Shown: positions 1 to 6,723 of the stretch, in pieces
How the letters are laid out: every line of letters starts with the position of its first letter
How positions within the stretch are numbered: position 1 is the first letter of the stretch
Origin: JBHOQX01 sp042408595
Lineage (GTDB): Bacteria; Chloroflexota; Chloroflexia; Chloroflexales; Roseiflexaceae
Assembly: GCA_042408595.1 (NCBI GenBank)
Contig: JBHOQX010000050.1
Location: 1-24,675, forward strand
DNA: 24,675 bases
Direction: 5' to 3'
Translations under genes and position numbers: made by a program
Notes under the pieces: generated by a model
The model's database searches: none
Seen by the model: only the letters and a program-made list of their open reading frames with translations
Told to the model about the DNA's origin: nothing

Positions 1-339
1 CGCCGCGAGGCGGGCGGCAGGCGCGGCCGCGGGGCGCGGCGGGACGACCGGGCGCGCCGGCGCGAGCAGGACCGCCGCTGCCAGCGACATGCCGGCCACT
101 ACTGCCGCCTGGCGCAGCAGATCGGCGAGGGGCGGCTCGCGGTCCAGCACCAGGCCATCGGCGCGGATGCGGCGGCTCGGCAGACCAAGCGCGGCGGCCA
201 GCCGGCGGCGGGCCGCCGGATCGAGCGGGCGCAGCCCATGCTCCATCTCAGCGAGGGCGCGGGTCGGGATGCCGGTTTCGAGGGCAAGCTCGGTGATGGT
301 CAGGCGCGCGCGGCGGCGCATCGTGCGAATGTCGGGCAT
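1..339 (-). CDS. Helix-turn-helix protein with a membrane segment, C-terminus cut by window edge
   Basis: This minus-strand reading frame is open for 113 codons from the ATG at 339 to the window edge. The upstream GGAGG, 8 nt before the ATG, supports this start. Residues about 1-60 look like an XRE-type helix-turn-helix: an Arg-rich first helix (IRTMRRRARL), then TITELALETGIPTRALAEME and a second helix bundle (LDPAARRRLAAAL). A hydrophobic stretch at about residues 83-97 (AAVVAGMSLAAAVLLA) is a likely single membrane helix, followed by a Pro/Ala-rich linker. Known pattern: cytoplasmic HTH plus one membrane helix plus an extracytoplasmic domain is common in bacterial membrane-anchored regulators and cell-envelope proteins. 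The C-terminal domain that would tell the function lies outside the window, so the role is not assigned. Confidence 0.6.
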   Translation of the reverse strand, partial: MPDIRTMRRRARLTITELALETGIPTRALAEMEHGLRPLDPAARRRLAAALGLPSRRIRADGLVLDREPPLADLLRQAAVVAGMSLAAAVLLAPARPVVPPRPAAAPAARLAA

Positions 340-465
340 GGGTGACGCCTCCGGTTGTGGGATGTCGTGCTGCGATACCGGGCGGCCAGGCCGCGCCAGG
401 GAGAGGGTACCATGCCCGCGCGGCGGTGTGGATGACAGCGCGCTTACGATTCGGGCGGCGGCGCG

Positions 466-494
466 TTGCGCTGGATCGGCTTGTTTGCTATAAT
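466..494 (+). promoter_or_regulatory. Sigma-70-type promoter of the tRNA-Ser gene
   Basis: TTGCGC at 466-471, a 17-bp spacer, and a consensus TATAAT at 489-494 preceded by TGC (extended -10). Transcription would begin about 5 nt before the tRNA, as is usual for a tRNA gene with a short leader. Confidence 0.8.
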
Positions 495-504
495 CCAAAG
501 CGCT

Positions 505-595
505 GGGGAGGTCGCATAGTGGCCTAGTGCGCGGCACTGGAAATGCCGTAGGGGGTAACACCTCCTCGTGGGTTCAAATCCCACCCTCCCCGCCA
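505..595 (+). tRNA. tRNA-Ser (anticodon GGA), CCA encoded
   Basis: A 91-nt cloverleaf. The acceptor stem GGGGAGG (505-511) pairs perfectly with CCTCCCC (585-591), followed by discriminator G and an encoded CCA (593-595). The anticodon stem CGGCA/TGCCG encloses the loop CTGGAAA, giving anticodon GGA, which reads UCC and UCU. A long variable arm (roughly 551-567) marks it as a class II tRNA, as expected for serine. The T arm is GTGGG-TTCAAAT-CCCAC (568-584). The gene has its own promoter just upstream and no protein-coding partner in the same direction. Confidence 0.97.
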
Positions 596-678
596 CCCCG
601 TTCGCCACCTCCCGCTCCCCGCGGGGGTGTTGCAGGCCGCCGGTCCCCCACGAGCGATCCTGCTCCGCCGCACAGCGG

Positions 679-708
679 AAAAAAGAAACTTGGCGGGCGT
701 AGCCCGCC
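679..708 (-). terminator. Rho-independent terminator after rpe
   Basis: Read on the minus strand, a 7-bp GC-rich hairpin (GGCGGGC, loop TAC, GCCCGCC; 708 to 692) is followed by AAGTTTC and then six T (684-679). It lies 44 nt downstream of the rpe stop codon, where the gnd-rpe transcript should end. Confidence 0.7.
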
Positions 709-751
709 ACACCTCCCGGTTGCAGACAGCTTCCGAACCCCAGGCCGTCCA

Positions 752-1444
752 TCATTCATCACGCGCTTCTTGCCCCGCCCCCGCCGCCGCGCGCAGCGCC
801 CGCAGGTTCTCCGCGACCGGGGCGCGGCTGTTGAACACCGCCGAGCCGGCGACCACCAGGGCCGCGCCGGCCCGCGCCACGTCGGCGATCGTGCCGGGGT
901 GAATGCCGCCATCCACCTCGATCAGCACGTCGTGCAGGCCGCGCGCATCCAGGGTGCGGCGGAGGCGCGCCACCTTGTCGCGGCAGGTCTCGATAAACGC
1001 CTGCCCGCCGAAGCCGGGGTTGACCGTCATCACCAGCACCTGATCGACGAACGGCAGAACCTCCTCCAACAGCACCAGCGGCGTCGCCGGGTTGATCGCC
1101 ACACCGGGCCGCACGCCAAGCTCGCGAATCTGCTGCACGGTGCGGTGTAGATGCGGGCAGGTCTCGACATGGACGATCAGCACATTCGAGCCGGCGCGGG
1201 CGAAGTCCGCCAGGTAGCGCTCCGGCGCGACGATCATCAGGTGCGTCTCCAGCAGCGCCCCGTACTCGGCGGCGAGCGCGCGGATCGACTCCTGCACCGC
1301 CGGGCCGATCGTGATGTTCGGGACGAACTGGCCGTCCATGACATCGACGTGGATGCGCCTGACACCGCACTCCAGCGCGGCGCGCACCTGCTCCCCGAGC
1401 CGGCTGAAATCGGCGGACAGAATGGACGGGGCGATTTCGATCAT
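752..1444 (-). CDS. rpe: Ribulose-phosphate 3-epimerase
   Basis: A 230-residue protein of normal family length. It interconverts D-ribulose 5-phosphate and D-xylulose 5-phosphate in the cytosolic pentose phosphate pathway. Visible family motifs are APSILSADF at residues 5-13, HVDVMDGQFVPN from 32 (metal ligands H32 and D34), THLMI (metal-ligand His 68), VNPGFGGQ in the phosphate-binding part of the TIM barrel, and VDGGI with the remaining catalytic Asp. The start at 1444 is chosen because the conserved N-terminus begins there and a GAGGG lies 6 nt upstream; the open frame continues further up without family similarity. It is the second gene of a two-gene operon, 121 nt downstream of gnd on the same strand, so the oxidative-branch product feeds directly into this step. 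A terminator follows. The call is secure. Confidence 0.97.
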   Translation of the reverse strand: MIEIAPSILSADFSRLGEQVRAALECGVRRIHVDVMDGQFVPNITIGPAVQESIRALAAEYGALLETHLMIVAPERYLADFARAGSNVLIVHVETCPHLHRTVQQIRELGVRPGVAINPATPLVLLEEVLPFVDQVLVMTVNPGFGGQAFIETCRDKVARLRRTLDARGLHDVLIEVDGGIHPGTIADVARAGAALVVAGSAVFNSRAPVAENLRALRAAAGAGQEARDE

Positions 1445-1565
1445 GGCGATCCCTCGGGCGCGTCCTGCGCAGAGGCCGGGGCTGCCGCTGCGCGGCAACC
1501 AGAGGCCTGCTCGATGTTGGCACACCGCCATGCTGGCCCGAGCACTCCGCACCCTGCGCCCTGCC

Positions 1566-2591
1566 TCACCCCTCGGGCGGCTTCTCGTGATGCCCGCCGA
1601 ACTGGTAGCGCATGGCCGAGAGCAGCCGGTCGGCGAAGTTCGACTCGCCGCGCGACGCGAAGCGGGCGTAGAGCGCCGCCGTCAGCACCGTGGCCGGCAC
1701 TCCTGCATCGATCGCGGCCAGCGCCGTCCAGCGGCCCTCGCCCGAGTCCGACACGCGCCCGCTGAACTGGCTGAGGGTCGGGTTGTCGTGCAGGGCGATC
1801 GCCGTCAGGTCGAGCAGCCAGGAGGCGACGACGCTGCCGCGCCGCCACAGCTCGGCGATCGCCGGCAGGTTCATGTCGTACCGGTAGAACTCCGGGTTGC
1901 GCAGCGGGGTCGTCTCGGCGTCCACCGGGCGGCCTTCCTTGCCGACATTCGCGTGCTGCAGGATGTTGAATCCCTCGGCATAGGCGGCCATGATGCCGTA
2001 CTCGATGCCGTTGTGCACCATTTTCACAAAATGCCCGGCGCCGTGCGGGCCGCAGTGCAGGTAGCCGAGCTCCTCGGTGGCCGGCTGGCCGCCGCGGCCC
2101 GGGCTGCGCGGCGCGGCCTCCAGCCCCGGCGCGAGCGCGCGAAAGATCGGGTCAAGGCGGCGCACCGCCGCCGCCTCGCCGCCGATCATCAGGCAGTAGC
2201 CGCGCTCCAGCCCCCAGACACCACCGCTGGTGCCGCAGTCCACGTAGTGGACCCCGCGCGAGGCCAGCTCTGCGGCGCGGCGGATGTCGTCGTGATAGTA
2301 CGAGTTGCCGCCGTCGATCAGCGTGTCGTCTTCGTCCAGCAGCGGCAGCACGTCGGCGATCACCTGATCGACCGTGGCAGCCGGCACCATCAGCCAGATC
2401 GCACGCGGCCGCGCCAGGCGGGCGGCCAGGTCGGCATACGACGTGACACCGGCGGCGATGGTGCCATCATCGACGAATGGCTGCACTCGAGCGGCGCTGC
2501 GGCCATAGCCGATCACCGTATGGCCGGCGCGCGTCAGGCGCTTCGCCATGTTCGCGCCCATGCGGCCCAGGCCGACCATGCCAAGTTCCAT
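1566..2591 (-). CDS. gnd: 6-phosphogluconate dehydrogenase, decarboxylating, short form
   Basis: A 341-residue enzyme that oxidatively decarboxylates 6-phosphogluconate to ribulose 5-phosphate, the substrate of the downstream rpe. The N-terminal Rossmann fold shows GLGRMG at residues 7-12. Substrate-binding motifs are DGGNSYY (93-99) and CGTSGGVWG (119-127). Catalytic K190 and N194 sit in HFVKMVHNGIEYG. The length of about 340, rather than about 470, and the ending RYQFGGH place it in the short YqeC-like clade, which is often NAD-dependent. However, the end of the second beta strand reads GYGRS, with no acidic residue and with an Arg, so NADP use is possible; the cofactor is undecided. AAAGGA lies 9 nt before the ATG. 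It is first in an operon with rpe and has a strong promoter. No glucose-6-phosphate dehydrogenase gene is in the window. Confidence 0.95.
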   Translation of the reverse strand: MELGMVGLGRMGANMAKRLTRAGHTVIGYGRSAARVQPFVDDGTIAAGVTSYADLAARLARPRAIWLMVPAATVDQVIADVLPLLDEDDTLIDGGNSYYHDDIRRAAELASRGVHYVDCGTSGGVWGLERGYCLMIGGEAAAVRRLDPIFRALAPGLEAAPRSPGRGGQPATEELGYLHCGPHGAGHFVKMVHNGIEYGIMAAYAEGFNILQHANVGKEGRPVDAETTPLRNPEFYRYDMNLPAIAELWRRGSVVASWLLDLTAIALHDNPTLSQFSGRVSDSGEGRWTALAAIDAGVPATVLTAALYARFASRGESNFADRLLSAMRYQFGGHHEKPPEG

Positions 2592-2658
2592 CGCAATCGA
2601 TCCTTTCTATTGGCAGCAGGCGCGGGAGCGCCGGCAGCGGGCATCGCGGAGCGCCCCG

Positions 2659-2687
2659 ATTATACACGCCCAGCTAGGGCGCGGCAA
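2659..2687 (-). promoter_or_regulatory. Promoter of the gnd-rpe operon
   Basis: On the minus strand, TTGCCG (2687-2682), a 17-bp spacer and a perfect TATAAT (2664-2659). The leader to the gnd ATG would be about 60 nt. It is only 9 bp from the divergent promoter at 2697. Confidence 0.75.
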
Positions 2688-2696
2688 CCGGCGCGG

Positions 2697-2726
2697 TTGA
2701 CGCCGGGCCGGGCCGTGCGGTATGAT
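2697..2726 (+). promoter_or_regulatory. Promoter of the small membrane protein gene, divergent from gnd
   Basis: TTGACG at 2697-2702, an 18-bp spacer and TATGAT at 2721-2726. It is back to back with the gnd promoter, so the two could share control. Transcription would start near 2733, about 50 nt before the ATG at 2782. Confidence 0.7.
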
Positions 2727-2781
2727 ACCGGCAATACCCATCGCGACCCATCCGGCCCGCTGTGACGAAGGAGAAGCACCC

Positions 2782-2952
2782 ATGGGCAAGATATTCGGCG
2801 CTCTGACGTTCATCGTCGGCGTGCTGATCGGGATGATCGGCGGGGCGGCGCTGCTGGCGTACGCCTACCAGGCGGCCGGGCTCTACCCGCCGGACGATGC
2901 GACAATCAAGTTCATCGCGCGCGAGCGCGGCTGGCTGCGCGACGATCTGTAG
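2782..2952 (+). CDS. Small single-pass membrane protein, 56 residues, unknown function
   Basis: A 56-residue protein. The ATG at 2782 has AAGGAG 7 nt upstream, so it is preferred over an in-frame ATG at 2722 that falls inside the -10 box. Residues about 5-28 (FGALTFIVGVLIGMIGGAALLAY, given here only as a span) form one strongly hydrophobic, Gly-rich helix with small-xxx-small spacing. After it comes a short polar tail with YPPDD and a charged ARERGW segment. The first residues, MGK, suggest an N-in orientation, but this is weak. It has its own promoter divergent from gnd. I do not recognise a family. Codon use and the ribosome site make it a likely real gene. Confidence 0.6.
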   Translation: MGKIFGALTFIVGVLIGMIGGAALLAYAYQAAGLYPPDDATIKFIARERGWLRDDL

Positions 2953-3082
2953 GCCGCAGCAGCGATCGGATCGCCGCAGAGGACACAGAGCGCACCGGAG
3001 GAGCGCGCCACCCATCGGCGTCAGCACGCGCCGCCTGCAACCCGCGGGCCGCCATCGTGATCGAGCCAGGCGCCATCTGATA

Positions 3083-3101
3083 GTACAGATGCCTTCTGTA
3101 C
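3083..3101. promoter_or_regulatory. Perfect 19-bp dyad upstream of the acyl-CoA ligase gene, candidate operator
   Basis: GTACAGA, 5-nt spacer TGCCT, TCTGTAC, centred 75 nt before the ATG at 3167. It is not followed by a T tract, so it does not look like a terminator. A GATAGT at 3079-3084 overlaps its left edge and could be a weak -10 box. Size and symmetry fit a dimeric repressor site such as those of TetR or GntR regulators, which commonly control fatty acid degradation genes. This is inference; no such regulator is in the window. Confidence 0.4.
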
Positions 3102-3166
3102 GCCTGCGTCCTCTGTGGCCAGCCCTACCTGCCCACTGCGGAAAGCGCTCAATGAAGGAGTCGCCA

Positions 3167-4915
3167 ATGGAACGTATCTGGCAGAAACACTACGAGCCGG
3201 GTGTGCCAACGACGCTCACCTACCCAGAATGGACGTTGAACGACTTCCTCGATGAGAGCGCCCGCAGATTCCCCTACAACACAGCCACCAACTTCGTCCT
3301 GAAATACATCGCCGGTGGGCGTTTCACCGTCGGCGGCAAGCTCACCTACCTGAAGCTGTACGACCTGGTGAATCGCTTCGCGACCGCGCTCCACCAGCTC
3401 GGGGTGCGCAAGGGCGACCGGGTGGCGTTGGTGCTGCCGAACTCGCCGCACTTCGTGATCGCCTTCTTCGGCGCGATGCGGATCGGCGCCATTGTCGTCA
3501 ACAACAACCCGACCTACACCGCCCGCGAGCTGGCGCACCAGCTCCAGGACTCCGGCGCGGAGACGGTCATTCTGCTCAATCTCTTCTGGCCGCGCCTGAA
3601 CGAGATCATCGGCGAGACGCCGGTGAAGCGGACGATCGTGGCGCATATTTTCGATACGCTCGGTTTCCCGTCGAACATGCTGGTGCGCTCCAGCCAGCGG
3701 AAAGCGCCGGAGTGGGTGGATGTGCCACCGGCGGCGAACATCTATCACTTCCAGCAGTTGCTCGACAAGACGCCCGCCGCGCCGCCGCGGGCCGATGTCT
3801 CGCCGGACGACGTGGCGCTGTTTCAGTACACCGGCGGCACGACCGGCCTGCCCAAGGCGGCGATGCTGACACACCGCAACCTGGTGGCCAACACGCTCCA
3901 GGTCGCGGGCTGGCTGCCAAGCGGGCGGCCGGGCGAAGAGAAGATGATGGCCGCCATTCCGTTCTTCCACGTCTACGGCATGACGGTCTGCATGATCTAC
4001 TCCGTCCACATCGGCGCGGAGATGGTGATCGTGCCGAACCCGCGGCCGATCGACAATGTGATGACCATCATCCAGAAGGAGCGCTGTACGCTCTACCCCG
4101 GCGTGCCGGCAATGTACATCAACATCGTCAACCACCCGCGGATCGCCGACTACGACCTGACATCCGTGCGAGCTTGCATCAGCGGCTCGGCCCCCCTGCC
4201 GATGGAGATTCAGGAGAAGTTCGGCAAGATCACCGGCGGGCGGCTGGTCGAGGGCTATGGCATGACCGAGTGCTCGCCCGTCACCCATTGCAACCCGGTC
4301 TTCGGCACGCGCAAGGCCGGCTCGATCGGTATCCCCTTCCCCGACACCGACGCCAAGATCGTCGATCTGGAGACCGGCGCGGATCTGCCGTTCGGTGGTG
4401 ACACAGCGGGCGAGCTGTGCGTGCGCGGCCCGCAGGTGATGAAAGGCTACTGGCAGCGGCCGGAGGAGACGGCGCAGACGATCGACGCCGACGGCTGGCT
4501 GCACACCGGCGATATCTGCACGGTCGACGCCGACGGCTACTTCTACATCGTGGACCGCAAAAAGGACATGATCAATGTGTCGGGCTTCAAGGTGCTGCCG
4601 CGCGAAGTCGAGGAAGTGTTGTTCACCCATCCCAAGGTGCTGGAGGCGGTGGTAGCCGGCGTGCCGCACCCACAGCGCGGCGATGACACGGTGAAGGCGT
4701 ATATCGTGCTTAAGCCGGGCCAGACGGCGACTGCGGACGAGATCAAGGAGTTCTGCCGCGCGCATCTGGCGCACTACAAAGTGCCGCGTGAGATCGAGTT
4801 CCGTGACGAGCTGCCCAAGACGGCCGTCGGCAAGGTCTTGCGGCGGCAGCTCGTTGAGGAGGAGAAGCAGAAACAGGCGGCCGCCGCCGCCGAGACGAAG
4901 GAGCAGGTGGCCTGA
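3167..4915 (+). CDS. fadD: Long-chain fatty acid-CoA ligase (AMP-forming)
   Basis: A 582-residue member of the ANL adenylating superfamily. It would activate a fatty acid with ATP to the acyl-adenylate and then to acyl-CoA. Visible core motifs are the phosphate loop YTGGTTGLPKA from residue 221, EGYGMTE at 362-368, the hinge region WLHTGDI...DGYFYIVDRKKDMI, the CoA-lobe motif VSGFKVLPREVE, and the terminal PKTAVGKVLRR with catalytic K556. Length and motif spacing match bacterial FadD. The start at 3167 has AAGGAG 6 nt upstream (3155-3160); the frame remains open further upstream without similarity, and an alternative ATG at 3152 lacks a site. A candidate operator dyad precedes it and a terminator follows it, suggesting a single-gene unit. 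The C-terminus is a Lys/Ala/Glu-rich tail. Exact chain-length preference cannot be read from the sequence. Confidence 0.92.
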   Translation: MERIWQKHYEPGVPTTLTYPEWTLNDFLDESARRFPYNTATNFVLKYIAGGRFTVGGKLTYLKLYDLVNRFATALHQLGVRKGDRVALVLPNSPHFVIAFFGAMRIGAIVVNNNPTYTARELAHQLQDSGAETVILLNLFWPRLNEIIGETPVKRTIVAHIFDTLGFPSNMLVRSSQRKAPEWVDVPPAANIYHFQQLLDKTPAAPPRADVSPDDVALFQYTGGTTGLPKAAMLTHRNLVANTLQVAGWLPSGRPGEEKMMAAIPFFHVYGMTVCMIYSVHIGAEMVIVPNPRPIDNVMTIIQKERCTLYPGVPAMYINIVNHPRIADYDLTSVRACISGSAPLPMEIQEKFGKITGGRLVEGYGMTECSPVTHCNPVFGTRKAGSIGIPFPDTDAKIVDLETGADLPFGGDTAGELCVRGPQVMKGYWQRPEETAQTIDADGWLHTGDICTVDADGYFYIVDRKKDMINVSGFKVLPREVEEVLFTHPKVLEAVVAGVPHPQRGDDTVKAYIVLKPGQTATADEIKEFCRAHLAHYKVPREIEFRDELPKTAVGKVLRRQLVEEEKQKQAAAAAETKEQVA

Positions 4916-4993
4916 GATGCGACACGCGGACATGCGGGCAGCACCCCGGAGGCCGCTGCGCTGCCCGCACGCCGCGCGCCGATCCGCTTCGTT

Positions 4994-5029
4994 GCGCCCT
5001 CTGCGCCGCCGCACAGGGGGCGCCTTTTT
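4994..5029 (+). terminator. Rho-independent terminator after the acyl-CoA ligase gene
   Basis: The 10-nt arm GCGCCCTCTG (4994-5003) pairs along its full length, with one G-U pair, with CAGGGGGCGC (5014-5023). The loop is 10 nt, followed by C and five T. It lies 78 nt after the stop codon. The left arm is built from a CCTCTGCG-type intergenic repeat. Confidence 0.75.
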
Positions 5030-5190
5030 GCCGCAGGAGAGCGGGGACAGGAATCAGAGCATGGAGCGCATCACCACGCGAAAAAGCGCCTGTCGGCCAC
5101 ATGCGCTGTCCGCCCCTGAACCTGCGTCGTGAACCGACAAAGCAGCCACGAGCGCGTAGCACAGCCGAAACAACACACGGGAGCAGATCC
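5030..5190 (+). other. Leader region of guaB
   Basis: This 161-nt stretch lies between the terminator and the guaB ATG. I see no convincing purine-riboswitch core. A 23-codon frame (5061-5132, beginning MERITTRKSACR) has AGGA about 9 nt upstream and could be a leader peptide, but its codons show nothing that would sense purines. No clear -35/-10 pair was found. Promoter and control of guaB remain unidentified. Confidence 0.3.
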
Positions 5191-6666
5191 ATGGCCATTG
5201 ACTGGAACGACAAGTACGCCCGCGATGGGCTGACCTTCGATGACGTGCTGCTGGTGCCAGCGGAGTCGCATGTTCTGCCGCACGAGGTCGATGTCAGCAC
5301 GCAGCTCACCCGCGGCATTCGCCTGAACATCCCGATCGTCAGCGCGGCGATGGATACCGTCACCGAGCACCGCCTGGCGATCGCGCTGGCGCGCGAGGGC
5401 GGGATCGGCATCATCCACAAAAACCTCTCGATCGCCGACCAGGCCGACATGGTGCGCAAGGTCAAGCGCTCCGAGAGCGGCATGATCGTCGATCCGATCA
5501 CCATGTCGCCCGAGCGCACCGTCGGCGACGCGCTCGACCTGATGGCGGAGTATCACATCTCCGGCATCCCGATCACCACCGGCGACGGCGAGCTGGTCGG
5601 CATCATCACCAACCGCGACCTGCGCTTCGAGACCGACCGCACGCGGCCGGTGCGCGAGCTGATGACGGCGCAGAACCTGGTCACGGTGCCGGAGGGCACG
5701 ACGCTGGAGCAGGCCAAGGAGGTGCTGCACCGGCACCGGATCGAGAAGGTGCTGGTGGTCGACCGCAACGGACGGCTCTCGGGGCTGATCACCGTCAAGG
5801 ACATCATGAAGCAGATCAAATACCCGAACGCCTGTAAGGACGAGCGCGGCCGGCTGCGCGTCGGCGCGGCGATCGGCGCGAGCGGCGACTACCTGGAGCG
5901 TGCCGAGGCGCTGGTGCGGGTCGGGGTGGATGTGCTGGCGCTCGACACGGCCCACGGCCACTCGCGGGGCGTGCTGGAGGCGGTGCTGCGGGTGCGCGAG
6001 CGCTTCCCGGAGGTGCAGTTGATCGCCGGGAATGTCTCGACCGGCGCCGGGGCGGCGGCGCTGGCCGAGCGCGGCGTGGACGCGATCAAGGTCGGGCAGG
6101 GGCCCGGCTCGATCTGCACCACCCGGGTCGTTGCCGGGGCGGGCATGCCGCAGATCACGGCGATCACCGACTGCGCCCGGGCCGCCGAGCGCTTCGGCGT
6201 GCCGATCATCGCCGACGGGGGGATCCGCTACTCCGGCGATATCGTCAAGGCGCTGGCGGCCGGCGGGCACAGCGTGATGATCGGCTCGCTGTTCGCCGGC
6301 ACCGAGGAGAGCCCGGGCGAGACGATCCTGTACGAGGGGCGCAGCTTCAAGGCCTACCGCGGCATGGGCTCGGTCAGCGCGATGCAGCGGGGCTCGAGCG
6401 ACCGCTACTTCCAGGGGGGCGGCGAGGGCAAGAAGCTGGTCGCTGAGGGAATCGAGGGGATGGTAGCCTACAAGGGGCCGCTCGCCGATACCGTCTTCCA
6501 GATGATCGGCGGGCTGCGCTCCGGCATGGGCTACGTCGGCGCGCGCGACATCGCGGCGCTGCGGCGCGACGCGCGCTTCATCCGCATCTCGATGGCCGGG
6601 CTGATCGAGAGCCACCCGCACGACATCACCATCACCAAGGAGGCGCCGAACTACGAGCGGAGATGA
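5191..6666 (+). CDS. guaB: Inosine-5'-monophosphate dehydrogenase
   Basis: A 491-residue enzyme that oxidises IMP to XMP with NAD+, the committed step of guanine nucleotide synthesis in the cytosol. The N-terminus has the typical LTFDDVLLVPAES. Two CBS domains (about residues 95-210), which normally bind adenine or guanine nucleotides for allosteric control, interrupt the TIM barrel. The catalytic loop is GQGPGSICTTR with nucleophile C309. IMP-phosphate motifs are ADGGIRYSGD and YRGMGSVSAM. The flap has the SDRYFQ pair (Arg-Tyr). Family length is about 490, so it is complete. The ATG at 5191 has GGGAG 8 nt upstream; the frame stays open 30 codons further up without similarity. A terminator upstream isolates it from the acyl-CoA ligase. 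The sugar kinase gene begins 57 nt downstream, so the two may share a transcript. Confidence 0.97.
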   Translation: MAIDWNDKYARDGLTFDDVLLVPAESHVLPHEVDVSTQLTRGIRLNIPIVSAAMDTVTEHRLAIALAREGGIGIIHKNLSIADQADMVRKVKRSESGMIVDPITMSPERTVGDALDLMAEYHISGIPITTGDGELVGIITNRDLRFETDRTRPVRELMTAQNLVTVPEGTTLEQAKEVLHRHRIEKVLVVDRNGRLSGLITVKDIMKQIKYPNACKDERGRLRVGAAIGASGDYLERAEALVRVGVDVLALDTAHGHSRGVLEAVLRVRERFPEVQLIAGNVSTGAGAAALAERGVDAIKVGQGPGSICTTRVVAGAGMPQITAITDCARAAERFGVPIIADGGIRYSGDIVKALAAGGHSVMIGSLFAGTEESPGETILYEGRSFKAYRGMGSVSAMQRGSSDRYFQGGGEGKKLVAEGIEGMVAYKGPLADTVFQMIGGLRSGMGYVGARDIAALRRDARFIRISMAGLIESHPHDITITKEAPNYERR

Positions 6667-6723
6667 GACAGAGGCGCGGGCGGCCTGCCGTCTCCTCCAT
6701 CCAGCATGTGACCATCCCCGACG

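Noticed and set aside
444..755. Minus-strand ORF with a VGFEPT...LGHYATSP-like peptide
   Set aside because: It is the antisense of the tRNA-Ser gene. Such peptides are frequently mis-annotated proteins over class II tRNAs; the cloverleaf explains the sequence fully.
3149..5014. 621-codon minus-strand frame over the acyl-CoA ligase gene
   Set aside because: Antisense shadow of a gene with complete ANL motifs; low-complexity His/Arg/Asp-rich translation.
5030..5190. Purine riboswitch in the guaB leader
   Set aside because: I could not find the conserved junction and loop sequences of a purine aptamer; the terminator just upstream belongs to the preceding gene.
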